The position numbers were made by a program, and so were the translations under genes. Shown in pieces: positions 16,138 to 25,498 of a stretch of DNA of 64,000 bases. A model generated the notes under the pieces. It ran no database searches. It was given only the letters and a program-made list of their open reading frames with translations, and was not told the origin of the DNA. This DNA comes from Nocardioidaceae bacterium (GTDB taxonomy: Bacteria > Actinomycetota > Actinomycetes > Propionibacteriales > Nocardioidaceae), in the NCBI GenBank assembly GCA_030655315.1, contig JAURVT010000005.1, forward strand, positions 1-64,000, given 5' to 3'. Position 1 is the first letter of the stretch, and every line of letters begins with the position of its first letter.

Positions 16138-18354
16138 ATGACAGAGCCCACCGTCCACATCGCCGAGACCGTCATCGACAACGGCAAGTTCGGCACCCGC
16201 ACCATCCGCTTCGAGACCGGCCTGCTGGCCCGTCAGGCCGCCGGCGCCGTCGCGGCCTACCTCGACGAGGACACCATGCTGCTCTCGGCCACCACGGCCG
16301 GCAGCAAGCCCAAGGACCACTTCGACTTCTTCCCCCTGACGATCGACGTCGAGGAGCGGATGTACGCCGCGGGTCGCATCCCGGGCTCGTTCTTCCGTCG
16401 TGAGGGCCGTCCCTCCGAGGACGCGATCCTCACCTGCCGCCTGGTCGACCGCCCGCTGCGCCCGACCTTCAAGAAGGGCCTGCGCAACGAGGTCCAGGTC
16501 GTCCTCACGGTGATGGCGCTGAACCCCGACGTCGCCTACGACGTCCTCGCGATCAACGCCGCGTCGGCCTCCACGCAGATCTCCGGGCTGCCCTTCACCG
16601 GCCCGATCGGCGGCGTCCGCGTCGCGCTGATCGAGGGCCAGTGGGTCGCCTTCCCCAAGCACTCCGAGCTCGAGAACGCCGTCTTCGACATGGTCGTCGC
16701 CGGCCGTGTCGCCGGTGACGACGTCGCGATCATGATGGTCGAGGCCGAGTCCACCGAGGCCACCTGGAACCTCGTCCAGTCGGGCACCCAGGCGCCCACC
16801 GAGGAGATCGTCGCCGGTGGCCTCGAGGCCGCCAAGGGCTTCATCAAGCAGCTGTGCGAGGCGCAGGCCCAGCTGGCCGCCGCCGCCGCGAAGCCCGTCC
16901 AGGACTTCCCGGTCTTCCTCGACTACGAGGACGACGCGTACGCCGCCGTCGAGGGCGCGGTCAAGGCCGACGTCACCCAGGCCCTCACCATCGCCGGCAA
17001 GGCCGAGCGCGAGGACCGTCTCGACGAGATCAAGGCCGACGCGCTCGACAAGCTCGGCGCCTCGTTCGAGGGTCGCGAGAAGGAGATCGGCGCGGCCATC
17101 CGCTCGCTGACCAAGTCGCTCGTCCGCGAGCGCGTCCTGCGCGACAAGGTCCGCATCGACGGTCGTGGCCTGGCCGACATCCGCACCCTGTCGGCCGAGG
17201 TCAGCGTCATCCCGCGCGTCCACGGCTCGGCGCTGTTCGAGCGCGGCGAGACCCAGATCCTGGGCATCACCACGCTGAACATGCTCGGCCTGGAGCAGAA
17301 GCTCGACACGCTGTCGCCCGAGACCTCGCGTCGCTACATGCACAACTACAACTTCCCGCCCTACTCGACCGGTGAGACCGGCCGCGTGGGCTCGCCCAAG
17401 CGCCGCGAGATCGGCCACGGCGCCCTGGCCGGACGCGCGCTGCTGCCCGTCCTACCGACGCGCGAGGAGTTCCCGTACGCGATCCGCCAGGTCTCCGAGG
17501 CGCTGAGCTCCAACGGCTCCACCTCGATGGGCTCGGTCTGCGCGTCCACCATGGGCCTGCTCAACGCGGGCGTGCCGCTGCGCGCCCCCGTCGCGGGCAT
17601 CGCGATGGGCCTCATCTCCGGTGAGGTCGACGGCAAGACCGAGTACGTCACGCTCACCGACATCCTCGGCGCCGAGGACGCGTTCGGCGACATGGACTTC
17701 AAGGTCGCCGGCACGCGCGAGTTCGTCACCGCCCTGCAGCTGGACACCAAGCTCGACGGCATCCCCGCCGACGTGCTCGCCGGTGCGCTGACGCAGGCGC
17801 ACGACGCCCGCATCACCATCCTCGACGTGATGGCCGAGGCCATCGACGCGCCCGACGAGATGTCGCCGTACGCGCCGCGCATCATCACGGTCCGCGTGCC
17901 CGTCGACAAGATCGGCGAGGTCATCGGCCCCAAGGGCAAGATGATCAACCAGATCCAGGACGACACCGGCGCCCAGATCTCGATCGAGGACGACGGCACG
18001 GTCTACATCGGCGCCGACAACGGCGAGGCCGCCGAGGCCGCCCGCGCGATGATCAACTCCATCGCCAACCCGACGATGCCCGAGATCGGCGAGCGCTACC
18101 TCGGCACCGTCGTCAAGACGACCAACTTCGGCGCCTTCGTGTCGCTGCTGCCCGGCAAGGACGGCCTGCTGCACATCAGCAAGCTCCGTTCGCTCGCCGG
18201 CGGTCGTCGCGTCGAGGCCGTCGAGGACGTCGTCAGCGTCGGCCAGAAGATCCAGGTCGAGATCGGCGAGATCGACGACCGCGGCAAGCTGTCGCTGATC
18301 CCGGTCGTCGAGGAGGGTGCCTCGGCCGACGTCGAGGCCTCCCCGGCGGAGTAG
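16138..18354 (+). CDS. pnp: Polyribonucleotide nucleotidyltransferase (PNPase)
   Basis: PNPase is a phosphate-dependent 3'-5' exoribonuclease and RNA-tailing enzyme. The 738-residue product shows two RNase-PH domains (the second with the conserved [17 protein letters not shown] and GRRE-type regions), the helical linker, a KH domain with [13 protein letters not shown], and an S1 domain beginning near [17 protein letters not shown]. The ATG at 16138 follows GGAAGGGG. The M16 peptidase gene follows after 7 nt, the usual order in actinobacteria. Confidence 0.98.
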   Translation: MTEPTVHIAETVIDNGKFGTRTIRFETGLLARQAAGAVAAYLDEDTMLLSATTAGSKPKDHFDFFPLTIDVEERMYAAGRIPGSFFRREGRPSEDAILTCRLVDRPLRPTFKKGLRNEVQVVLTVMALNPDVAYDVLAINAASASTQISGLPFTGPIGGVRVALIEGQWVAFPKHSELENAVFDMVVAGRVAGDDVAIMMVEAESTEATWNLVQSGTQAPTEEIVAGGLEAAKGFIKQLCEAQAQLAAAAAKPVQDFPVFLDYEDDAYAAVEGAVKADVTQALTIAGKAEREDRLDEIKADALDKLGASFEGREKEIGAAIRSLTKSLVRERVLRDKVRIDGRGLADIRTLSAEVSVIPRVHGSALFERGETQILGITTLNMLGLEQKLDTLSPETSRRYMHNYNFPPYSTGETGRVGSPKRREIGHGALAGRALLPVLPTREEFPYAIRQVSEALSSNGSTSMGSVCASTMGLLNAGVPLRAPVAGIAMGLISGEVDGKTEYVTLTDILGAEDAFGDMDFKVAGTREFVTALQLDTKLDGIPADVLAGALTQAHDARITILDVMAEAIDAPDEMSPYAPRIITVRVPVDKIGEVIGPKGKMINQIQDDTGAQISIEDDGTVYIGADNGEAAEAARAMINSIANPTMPEIGERYLGTVVKTTNFGAFVSLLPGKDGLLHISKLRSLAGGRRVEAVEDVVSVGQKIQVEIGEIDDRGKLSLIPVVEEGASADVEASPAE

Positions 18355-18361
18355 GACCACC

Positions 18362-19696
18362 GTGCCGGTCAGCATCGACGCGGCACCCCGGCCCGGCACC
18401 ACCAGCACCCTGCTCGGGCAGGACGACGGCGGACTCGTCCGCCGCACCGTCCTGCCCGGCGGGCTGCGGGTGGTTACTGAGCACATGCCCGGGGTCCGGT
18501 CCGCGACCATCGGGATCTGGGTCGGGGTCGGCTCGCGCGACGAGACGATCCGCCAGTCCGGTGCCTCGCACTTCCTCGAGCACCTGCTCTTCAAGGGCAC
18601 GCCGACGCGCTCGGCGCTCGACATCTCCGCCGCCCTCGACGAGGTCGGTGGCGAGATGAACGCGTTCACCGCGAAGGAGTACACGTGCTACCACGCACGG
18701 GTGCTCGACGAGGACCTGCCGCTCGCGGTCGACGTCCTCGCCGACATGGTGGTGTCCTCGGTCGTCGCCACGGACGACGTGGAGTCCGAGCGCGAGGTGA
18801 TCCTCGAGGAGATCGCCATGAACGAGGACGACCCCGACGACGTCGTCCACAACCTCGCGATCGCCCAGGCGTGGGGCGACACGCCCCTCGGCCGGTCGGT
18901 GGCCGGCGAGCCCGACACGGTCCGCAGCCTCGGCCGCGACCCGATCCGCCGGTTCTACCGCAGGCACTACACGCCCGACGCGCTCGTCGTGGCCGTGGCC
19001 GGCAACGTCGACCACGCCGCCGTCGTGAGGGGCGTGCGCCGCGCGTTCGCGTCCGTGCTCGGCGCCGACGTCGCTCCGCGCGCCCGCCGCACCGCCGGCG
19101 CGCGCCCCACGCCGTTCCGCCCGGGCGTCTCGCTCGCCGAGCGCCCGACCGAGCAGGCCAACGTGGTGCTCGGCGTGCCCGGCCTGGCCCGCGGCGACCG
19201 TCGTCGCTACGCCCTCGGCGTGCTCAACGCCGCCCTCGGCGGCGGCATGTCCTCACGGCTGTTCCAGGAGGTGCGCGAGAACCGCGGCCTCGCGTACTCG
19301 GTCTACTCCTTCGCCCAGGGCTTCGCCGACGCCGGCATGATCGGGCTCTACGTCGGCTGCGCGCCCGCGAAGGTCGACCAGGCCCTGGAGGTCTGCCGCG
19401 CCGAGCTGCTGCAGGTGTCCCAGCACGGCCTCACCGACGACGAGGTGAAGCGCGGTCGCGGCCAGATGCGCGGCACCGTCGTCCTCGGCCTGGAGGACCC
19501 CGGCTCGCGGATGAGCCGGATCGGCAAGGCCGACCTCCTGCACGGCGAGCTCGCGTCCGTCGACGAGGTGCTCCGCAGCATCGACGCCGTCACGCCCGAC
19601 GAGGTGCGCGAGGTCGCGACCCTGCTGGCCGCCGACCCCGCCGTGGCGGTCGTGGGACCGTTCGACGACGCGGACCGCTTCTCCGCCCTGGTCTGA
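18362..19696 (+). CDS. M16-family zinc metallopeptidase (processing-peptidase-like)
   Basis: The 444-residue product has the inverse zinc motif HxxEH as His70-Phe-Leu-Glu73-His74, with the downstream acidic ligand in the EREVILEEI segment. The second M16 half contains GGGMSSRLFQEVRENRGLAYSVYS. Proteins of this type are found next to pnp across Gram-positive bacteria; their substrate is not established. GTG 18362 was chosen because it is 7 nt after the pnp stop and avoids an Arg-rich extension inside pnp. It converges with the P450 gene with only 4 nt between the stops. Confidence 0.93.
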   Translation: MPVSIDAAPRPGTTSTLLGQDDGGLVRRTVLPGGLRVVTEHMPGVRSATIGIWVGVGSRDETIRQSGASHFLEHLLFKGTPTRSALDISAALDEVGGEMNAFTAKEYTCYHARVLDEDLPLAVDVLADMVVSSVVATDDVESEREVILEEIAMNEDDPDDVVHNLAIAQAWGDTPLGRSVAGEPDTVRSLGRDPIRRFYRRHYTPDALVVAVAGNVDHAAVVRGVRRAFASVLGADVAPRARRTAGARPTPFRPGVSLAERPTEQANVVLGVPGLARGDRRRYALGVLNAALGGGMSSRLFQEVRENRGLAYSVYSFAQGFADAGMIGLYVGCAPAKVDQALEVCRAELLQVSQHGLTDDEVKRGRGQMRGTVVLGLEDPGSRMSRIGKADLLHGELASVDEVLRSIDAVTPDEVREVATLLAADPAVAVVGPFDDADRFSALV

Positions 19697-19700
19697 CGCC

Positions 19701-20981
19701 TCAGCCGAGGCGGACGGGCAGCGACTCGACGCCGAACACGAGCGACAGCTTGCGGTACTCGACGTCCTTGGCGTCGACCGCGAGCGCGAGCTCGGGGAAC
19801 CGCCGGGCGAGGGCGGGGAACGCGGCCCGCAGCTCCATCCGGGCCAGCTCGGCGCCGACGCAGCGGTGGAACCCGTACCCGAACGCGTCGTGCTGCGACG
19901 CCGGGCGGGTGGGGTCGAAGAGGTCGGGGTCGCCGTCGACCAGCGCGCGGTCGCGGTCGGTGGCCAGCAGCGAGCACATCACGACGTCGCCCTTGCTGAC
20001 CTGGGTGCCGTGGAGGTCGTGGTCGACGCGCGCGAAGCGGGGGAACGCCACCTGCACGACGGTGAGGTAGCGCAGCATCTCCTCGACCGTGCGGTGGACG
20101 GCCTCGTCGTCGGCCGCGGCGACGGTGGCGAGCTGGCCCTGCTCGCGCAGGAGCAGGACGGTGCCGAGCGCGATCATCGAGGCGGTGGTCTCGAAGCCGC
20201 CGGTGAACAGGCCGTCGAGCAGTCCGGTGAGGTCGTGGTCGGAGATCGCGTCACCGTGCTCGCGGATGATCTGCCCGAGCAGGCCCTCGCCGGGGTCGAT
20301 CCGCTGCTGGGCGACGGCGTCGGCGAGCACCTCGCGGGACTGCGACACCGCGCCAAACGCGCCGGTGCCGCCCGCGCTGATGTCGAAGCGTGCCTGGCCG
20401 AGGCCCTCGAGGCGCTTGCGCTGCAGGTCGTCCAGGCCGATCAGCTCGCAGATCACCTCGAACGGGATCGGGATCGCGAACTCCTGCACGAGGTCGACCG
20501 TCGGACCGGCCTCGGCCATGGCGTCGAGGCGGTCGGAGACGATCTGGTCGATGCGGGGGCCGAGGCGCGCGAGGCGACGCATCGTGAACTCGGGCGTGAG
20601 GAACTTGCGCAGACGGGTGTGGTCGGGCGGGTCGGTGAACCCCAGGCCGCCCTGCTCGCGCTTCGCGTCCTCGCCGAGCAGGTGGCTGACGTCGGTGCTG
20701 TAGGTGTCCTTGTCGGCCAGGACGGTGCGGGCGACCTCGTGGGAGGTGACGAGCCACGCGGTCGGGCCGAACGGGATCCGGAGCCGCGAGACCGGGGTCT
20801 CGTCGGCGAGGCGGCGCAGGGCGGGCAGCGGGTCGAGCCCGTCGCGACGCAGGGGCATCGTGATGCGGGACGGCAGGAAGCGGACCTTGGAGAGGTCGAC
20901 CTCGCGGCGCGAGCCCCAGCGCAGGACGACCGCACCGATGCGGTCCTTGAGTCCGGCTCCGGGCATCTGCACGTGCTCCAT
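19701..20981 (-). CDS. Cytochrome P450 monooxygenase
   Basis: The 426-residue soluble P450 has the I-helix motif GGFETTAS, the K-helix ExxR in EEMLRYL, and the heme-ligand loop FGYGFHRCVGAELARME with the axial Cys. The family hydroxylates small hydrophobic substrates using ferredoxin-supplied electrons. No ferredoxin or reductase gene is adjacent, so redox partners must come from elsewhere. The start at 20981 (MEHVQMPG) was chosen over a longer reading frame with a low-complexity N terminus. It is divergently arranged with the secreted hydrolase at 21131. The substrate is unknown. Confidence 0.93.
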   Translation of the reverse strand: MEHVQMPGAGLKDRIGAVVLRWGSRREVDLSKVRFLPSRITMPLRRDGLDPLPALRRLADETPVSRLRIPFGPTAWLVTSHEVARTVLADKDTYSTDVSHLLGEDAKREQGGLGFTDPPDHTRLRKFLTPEFTMRRLARLGPRIDQIVSDRLDAMAEAGPTVDLVQEFAIPIPFEVICELIGLDDLQRKRLEGLGQARFDISAGGTGAFGAVSQSREVLADAVAQQRIDPGEGLLGQIIREHGDAISDHDLTGLLDGLFTGGFETTASMIALGTVLLLREQGQLATVAAADDEAVHRTVEEMLRYLTVVQVAFPRFARVDHDLHGTQVSKGDVVMCSLLATDRDRALVDGDPDLFDPTRPASQHDAFGYGFHRCVGAELARMELRAAFPALARRFPELALAVDAKDVEYRKLSLVFGVESLPVRLG

Positions 20982-21130
20982 CCTGACTGGCACAGCGTGC
21001 CGTGGGGAGGGGGAAGACCCTGGGAGGCCACCCCGACCACCCGATTGTTCCCCGTCAGGGGCCCACACTCGCGCATCGGGGCCGTGGTGCGGCGTGTTTG
21101 GGGTCGACGTCACGGGGGCAAGAGGGGGCC

Positions 21131-23065
21131 ATGGCGTCCCCCCGCGGCTTCCGACCGCTGCTCGCGACCACCGTCCTCGCCCTCCTCGCCGGTCTGCTGA
21201 CGGGCGTCGTCGCCCCGGCGTCCGCGGGACCCGTCCCGTCGGCGCCCGCGGCCTCGAGCGAGCGGATCGACACCCGCGCGCTCACCGTCCGCGACGGCCG
21301 CACCCAGCCGGTCTTCTCCTACGAGGACGCGATCCGCGAGACCGTCTGGGTGCTCGCCCCGGACGCCGACGGCGACGGCGAGAAGGACCGGGTCGCCGTC
21401 GACATCGCCCGACCTCGCGAGCTCGACCGGCGGGCCCGCGTGCCCGTCGTCATGGACGCCAGCCCCTACTACTCGTGCTGCGGCCGCGGCAACGAGAGCG
21501 AGCTCAAGACCTACGACGCCGACGGCGACCCCGAGCGGCTGCCGCTGTACTACGACAACTACTTCGTGCCGCGGGGCTACGCCTACGCGGCGGTCGACAT
21601 GGCCGGCACCGCCCGCTCCACCGGGTGCGTCGACCAGGGCGGTCGCTCCGACGTCGGCTCGGTGAAGGCCGTCGTGCAGTGGCTCAACGGCGACGCGAGG
21701 GCCGTCGACCGCGCCGGCGAGCCCGTTCGCGCCACCTGGACGAACGGTCGCACCGGCATGATCGGCAAGTCCTACGACGGCACCCTGGCCAACGCCGTGG
21801 CCGCCACGGGCGTCCAGGGACTGGAGACGATCGTCCCGATCGGCGGCATCTCGTCCTGGTACGACTACGACCGCTATCAGGGGCTGCCGTTCAGCCAGGA
21901 CTACCCGACCTGGTTGTCGGAGTACGTGGCCGGTGGACGCAGCGAGGCCGTCGACTGCACCGTCCGCAACGCGCAGCTCTCGCGCGACGACGCCGACGAC
22001 ACCGGCGCGTCCACCCGGTTCTGGGCCGACCGCGACTACCGCCGCGGCACCACCACCGACGCCCGCAAGGTCAGGGCCAGCGTCTTCGTCGTGCACGGCC
22101 TGCAGGACACCAACGTCAAGACCCCCAACTTCTCCCGCTGGTGGACCGCGCTCGGCCGGGCCGGCGTCGACCGCAAGATGTGGTTGATGCGCGTCGGCCA
22201 CGTCGACCCGTTCGACTCCGAGCGTGACCGCTGGGTCGACACCCTGCACCGTTGGTTCGACCACGAGCTCTGGGGCCTGCGCAACGGCATCGACCGCGAG
22301 CCCGCCGTCTCGGCCGAGGTGGCGCCGGACCGCTGGGTGGACTCCCGCACGTGGCCCGCCGGCGGGTCGACGACGCTCACCGTCGGCACGGGCGGCGCCC
22401 TCGGCACCGGACGCGCCGCCCGCGGCGACGGCTCGTTCGTCAACGACCCCGCCCAGCGCGAGGCCACCACGCTGGTGCCCGGCCCCCAGCCGGGCCGCCT
22501 GCTCTGGACGAGCGCGCCGCTGGCGTCGTCCACCCGGATCAGCGGCTCGGCGCTCGCGAGGCTGCGGGTGCGCACCACCGTGCCGACCGGCCAGGTCGGC
22601 GTCGCGCTCGTCGACTACGGACCTGCGCCGCGGGTCGTCGCCGCCCGCGACGGCGTCACCACGGGCACCACCGAGACCTGCCACGGGGAGTCCACCGCCA
22701 CCGACGACGCCTGCTACAAGGTGGTGACCAAGAACGTCCAGACCACCCCGCTCGGCGTCCTCGCCCGCGGCTGGGCCCGCCTCGACGGCGCCCGCACCCA
22801 CGACGTCCGGGTCGACCTCACCGCCGACGACACCGAGGTGCCCGCCGGCCACCGGCTCGGCCTGGTCGTCGTCGGCGCCTCGCCCCAGTGGCTCGACACC
22901 GTCGACGAGAGCCGCAGCACCTACACGCTCGACCTAGCCCGCACGTCCCTCGAGGTGCCGGGCCGCGTCCGCTTCACCCGCGAGTCCGCCGCCACCGCCC
23001 CCCTCCCCACCACCCTCCCGCCCTCCACCCTCGCCCGCCCCGACCCCCAGCAGCTGCCCCGCTGA
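21131..23065 (+). CDS. Secreted CocE/X-Pro dipeptidyl-peptidase-type serine hydrolase
   Basis: The 644-residue product has a Sec signal peptide ending near APASAGP. The alpha/beta-hydrolase domain has nucleophile Ser in IGKSYDGTLA, Asp in VVHGLQDTNVK and His in RVGHVDPFD. The C-terminal beta-sandwich region is typical of the PepX/CocE family. Family members cleave X-Pro dipeptides or bulky esters. The DMAGTARSTGC segment and the oxyanion-region Tyr in PYYSCCGRG fit bacterial Xaa-Pro dipeptidyl-peptidases. The ATG at 21131 follows an AGAGGGGG ribosome-binding site. The gene stands alone. Confidence 0.9.
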   Translation: MASPRGFRPLLATTVLALLAGLLTGVVAPASAGPVPSAPAASSERIDTRALTVRDGRTQPVFSYEDAIRETVWVLAPDADGDGEKDRVAVDIARPRELDRRARVPVVMDASPYYSCCGRGNESELKTYDADGDPERLPLYYDNYFVPRGYAYAAVDMAGTARSTGCVDQGGRSDVGSVKAVVQWLNGDARAVDRAGEPVRATWTNGRTGMIGKSYDGTLANAVAATGVQGLETIVPIGGISSWYDYDRYQGLPFSQDYPTWLSEYVAGGRSEAVDCTVRNAQLSRDDADDTGASTRFWADRDYRRGTTTDARKVRASVFVVHGLQDTNVKTPNFSRWWTALGRAGVDRKMWLMRVGHVDPFDSERDRWVDTLHRWFDHELWGLRNGIDREPAVSAEVAPDRWVDSRTWPAGGSTTLTVGTGGALGTGRAARGDGSFVNDPAQREATTLVPGPQPGRLLWTSAPLASSTRISGSALARLRVRTTVPTGQVGVALVDYGPAPRVVAARDGVTTGTTETCHGESTATDDACYKVVTKNVQTTPLGVLARGWARLDGARTHDVRVDLTADDTEVPAGHRLGLVVVGASPQWLDTVDESRSTYTLDLARTSLEVPGRVRFTRESAATAPLPTTLPPSTLARPDPQQLPR

Positions 23066-23085
23066 CGGCGCTGTCTGTGTTGGAT

Positions 23086-23187
23086 CAACCGGGGAGCTGA
23101 TCCGTCTGTTCGGCCGCACCCATCCGCCCCCACAGGTGACGGCAACCGGGGAGCAGATCCGTCTGGTCGACTGCACCCATCCGCCCC
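23086..23187. repeat. Two direct copies of a 45-bp repeat (23086-23130 and 23143-23187)
   Basis: The two copies differ at 4 of 45 positions and are separated by 12 bp. Each runs from CAACCGGGGAGC to CACCCATCCGCCCC. An inverted partial third copy lies at about 23216-23242. In the first copy, GGATCA (23082-23087) and TGATCC (23098-23103) form a hairpin that the second copy has lost. The origin is unknown. Confidence 0.65.
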
Positions 23188-23215
23188 GGACGTCTGCCGT
23201 CAGAGATGGGACCTC

Positions 23216-23242
23216 CGAGCGGATGGGTGCGGTCGAACCGAC
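23216..23242. repeat. Inverted partial third copy of the 45-bp repeat
   Basis: The sequence GCGGATGGGTGCGGTCGAAC within this interval is the reverse complement of the distal part of the 45-bp unit with one or two changes. It is followed, up to 23362, by sequence in which I see no gene or clear signal. Confidence 0.55.
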
Positions 23243-23362
23243 GGGCCGGCGCCGTCGTGCGAGCACCCCGACCCGGCAGTGCGCTGGCCAGGTGGGAGGC
23301 GCCGTGGTCCAGCCCTGGTGCACCACCCGGCGCAGGTCGATCCGTATCGCCGCACGAACCCC

Positions 23363-23770
23363 TCAGTCCGAGCAGCGACCTACGTCGGTGAGGGGCACGT
23401 CCTGACCGGCGACGGTCATGGTCAGCGCGTCGCCGTCCTTGACCACGACGGCGGGATGCCTGCCCGGGGCGAGGACGGTGATCTCGTCGCTCTCCCCGGC
23501 GATCTCGCGGTCCGGCCCCGAGTAGTAGCCACCGTCGACGTCGGTGGTGGCGACGTACTGCCAGCCGGCGGTGTGCGCCACCTCGACCTCGATCGCGACC
23601 CGGTCACCGTCGGCGAGCGGCGCCGACGTGGCGCAGGTGTCCTCCGACGGCACGACCCAGAGCCACACCGTGAGCAGAGCCGCCGCGCCGGCGGCGGACA
23701 TGCCCACGACGACGGCGAGGCCGGAGACCACGGAGGCCAACGTGCCTCGCTCGGGCACCGGGGACGTCAT
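23363..23770 (-). CDS. Small single-pass membrane protein of unknown function
   Basis: The 135-residue product has a short cytoplasmic N terminus (MTSPVPERG), one transmembrane helix (about residues 11-38), and an extracytoplasmic domain of about 95 residues rich in Val, Asp and Gly, with Cys in SEDTCATS and a terminal RCSD that could form a disulfide. I recognise no family. It starts at ATG 23770, divergent from the LexA-controlled DUF222 gene whose operator begins 75 nt away. The fold looks like a small beta-rich secreted module; that is inference from composition. Confidence 0.65.
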   Translation of the reverse strand: MTSPVPERGTLASVVSGLAVVVGMSAAGAAALLTVWLWVVPSEDTCATSAPLADGDRVAIEVEVAHTAGWQYVATTDVDGGYYSGPDREIAGESDEITVLAPGRHPAVVVKDGDALTMTVAGQDVPLTDVGRCSD

Positions 23771-23844
23771 CGCGCCAGGATGCCCGATCGACCGCTGAGC
23801 GCGGCCGGAAGGGCCGTTCGATCGGCGTCGAGAAGTGTCAGAGG

Positions 23845-23860
23845 TCGACCGTATGTTCGA
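23845..23860. promoter_or_regulatory. LexA (SOS) box at the start of the second DUF222/HNH gene
   Basis: TCGACCGTATGTTCGA keeps the TCGA/TCGA arms and the GTTCGA half of the actinobacterial SOS box. A TATGTT hexamer inside it (23852-23857) sits 6 nt before the ATG at 23864, so the operator would cover the -10 element of a leaderless transcript. Confidence 0.72.
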
Positions 23861-23863
23861 TCC

Positions 23864-25084
23864 ATGGCCGCAGAGGTTTGGTTCGACGCTCGTGAGGAGC
23901 TGGCCGACGTCCTGGCGTCGCGGGCGACGGTCCGCCGGGCCGAGGCCGAGCAGGTGCGCGGCATCGCGGCCTGGGCCGCAGCCCGGACCACGTCCCAGCG
24001 CGGGCCGTTGCGGGTGCTGCCCGGGCAGGAGCGGCGCGTCCCGTTCGGCGGCCCCGGATCGCCCGACGTCCCGGAGTTCCTCCCCGCCGAGCTCGGCGCC
24101 ACGTTGGGCCTGTCGACGTTCGCCGCCCAGAAGCTGCTCTCGGACGCGCTGTCCCTGGTCCACCGCCTCCCCGACCTCCTCGCCCTGTTGGACCACGGCG
24201 AGGTCGACGCGTGGAAGGTCCGGATGGTCGCCGCCGCCACCCGAGAGCTACCCGAGACCGTCGCCGGGATCATCGACTGCCAGCTCGCCGCCCCCGCGCG
24301 CCGCGGTGCACCACCGCGGATCGTGCGTCTGACGAGGTCGACGCTGCAGGACGTGATCGACCACCACGTCCGCGCCCACACCGACTCTGCCCAGACCACC
24401 GACGACCACCACGAGGCCCAGGCCCGCCGGTACATCGCGTTCAAGCCCGGCCTCGACGGCACCACCGACATCACCGGGACCCTGTCCAACGAGGACGCCC
24501 GCCGCCTCGAGCAGCACCTCGACCACACCGCCACCGAGATGGCAGACGTCGAGGGCGACACCCGCTCCAAGGGTGTCCGCCGGGCCGAGGCCCTCGGCCG
24601 GCTCGTCGTCCACCCCGGCCTCGCCCAGACCGTCCTCTACGTCCACCTCGACCGCCTGAGCGGCACCTGGTCCGCCGACGACATCGGCACCATCAGCGTC
24701 GACGAGGCCGAGACGATCGTCGGGCACGGCAACGTGACCATCAAGCCCGTCATCGACCTCGCCGCAGAGATCACCACCACCGGCTACGTCGCCCCACCCC
24801 GCCTCCGCGAACAGCTACGCCTCGCCCAACGGAACCTCTGCGCGTTCCCGCACTGCGACCGCCACGGCACCGTTGGCTTCGACGTCGACCACGTCACCCC
24901 GTTCGACTCAGGTGGCGCCACCACGTCGAGCAACACCCACCTGCTGTGCCGCTACCACCACCGCGTCAAGACCCACGGCCGATGGCGGGCCACCAAGACC
25001 GCCCCCGGCGTCACCACCTGGACCAGCCCCACCGGCCAGGTGTTCGAGGTCGCCCACGGACTCACCACCAGGCTGCGGACCTAG
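23864..25084 (+). CDS. Second DUF222 / HNH endonuclease-domain protein, LexA-box controlled
   Basis: The 406-residue product has an N-terminal helical DUF222-like region and a C-terminal HNH domain of the classical form: CAFPHCDRHG, FDVDHVTPFDSGG and HLLCRYHHR. It is only distantly similar to the first copy at 4031, whose core is CEAHH, so the two represent different subfamilies rather than a recent duplication. The ATG at 23864 immediately follows the LexA box; longer in-frame starts would read through the operator. A nuclease role in the damage response is inferred from the HNH motif plus SOS control. Confidence 0.9.
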   Translation: MAAEVWFDAREELADVLASRATVRRAEAEQVRGIAAWAAARTTSQRGPLRVLPGQERRVPFGGPGSPDVPEFLPAELGATLGLSTFAAQKLLSDALSLVHRLPDLLALLDHGEVDAWKVRMVAAATRELPETVAGIIDCQLAAPARRGAPPRIVRLTRSTLQDVIDHHVRAHTDSAQTTDDHHEAQARRYIAFKPGLDGTTDITGTLSNEDARRLEQHLDHTATEMADVEGDTRSKGVRRAEALGRLVVHPGLAQTVLYVHLDRLSGTWSADDIGTISVDEAETIVGHGNVTIKPVIDLAAEITTTGYVAPPRLREQLRLAQRNLCAFPHCDRHGTVGFDVDHVTPFDSGGATTSSNTHLLCRYHHRVKTHGRWRATKTAPGVTTWTSPTGQVFEVAHGLTTRLRT

Positions 25085-25101
25085 CCTCGCGACCTTGACG
25101 A

Positions 25102-25128
25102 GTCAGGCCCCGTCTGGATAGGCCTGAC
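25102..25128. promoter_or_regulatory. Perfect 8-bp inverted repeat overlapping the VOC gene promoter
   Basis: GTCAGGCC (25102-25109) and GGCCTGAC (25121-25128) flank an 11-nt spacer containing GGATAG. The right arm ends 2 nt before the ATG at 25131. It could be a repressor operator for the VOC gene or a terminator for the preceding gene. Confidence 0.45.
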
Positions 25129-25130
25129 GC

Positions 25131-25496
25131 ATGTCGCCCTCACACCGCCACCACTCGATCGACTACGTCGAGCTCACCGTGACCGACCTCGACCGCGCCA
25201 AGCGGTTCTACGCCGACGCGTTCGCCTGGGCCTTCAACGACTACGGGCCCGAGTACGCCGGGATCCAGGGTGCCGACGCGGACGCCGCCGAGGTGGGTGG
25301 TCTCTACGCGCACGGGGAGGTGCGTCCGGGCGGGCCACTCGTGCTGCTCTACTCCGACGACCTCGACGCCTCGGTCGAGGCAGTCACCGCAGCGGGTGGG
25401 CAGGTCACGACCGGGCCCTACGAGTTCCCCGGTGGACGCCGCTTCCACTTCGCCGACCCCAGCGGCAACGAGCTCGGCGTGTGGGCCGAGCAGTAG
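25131..25496 (+). CDS. VOC-family (glyoxalase/bleomycin-resistance-like) protein
   Basis: The 121-residue product has two beta-alpha-beta-beta-beta modules: HHSIDYVELTVTDLDRAKRFYADAF at the N terminus and FADPSGNELGVW at the C terminus. His and Glu positions suit metal binding as in glyoxalase-like proteins. The substrate cannot be predicted; single-domain members often act on small electrophiles or bind antibiotics. The metallophosphoesterase frame follows after 2 nt, so they form one unit, with the upstream inverted repeat as possible operator. Confidence 0.88.
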   Translation: MSPSHRHHSIDYVELTVTDLDRAKRFYADAFAWAFNDYGPEYAGIQGADADAAEVGGLYAHGEVRPGGPLVLLYSDDLDASVEAVTAAGGQVTTGPYEFPGGRRFHFADPSGNELGVWAEQ

Positions 25497-25498
25497 CC

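Noticed and set aside
23136-23405. A small ORF of 89 codons in the repeat region after the CocE-type gene.
   Set aside because: It has no ribosome-binding site, runs through the second 45-bp repeat and its inverted relative, and overlaps the end of the opposite-strand membrane-protein gene.
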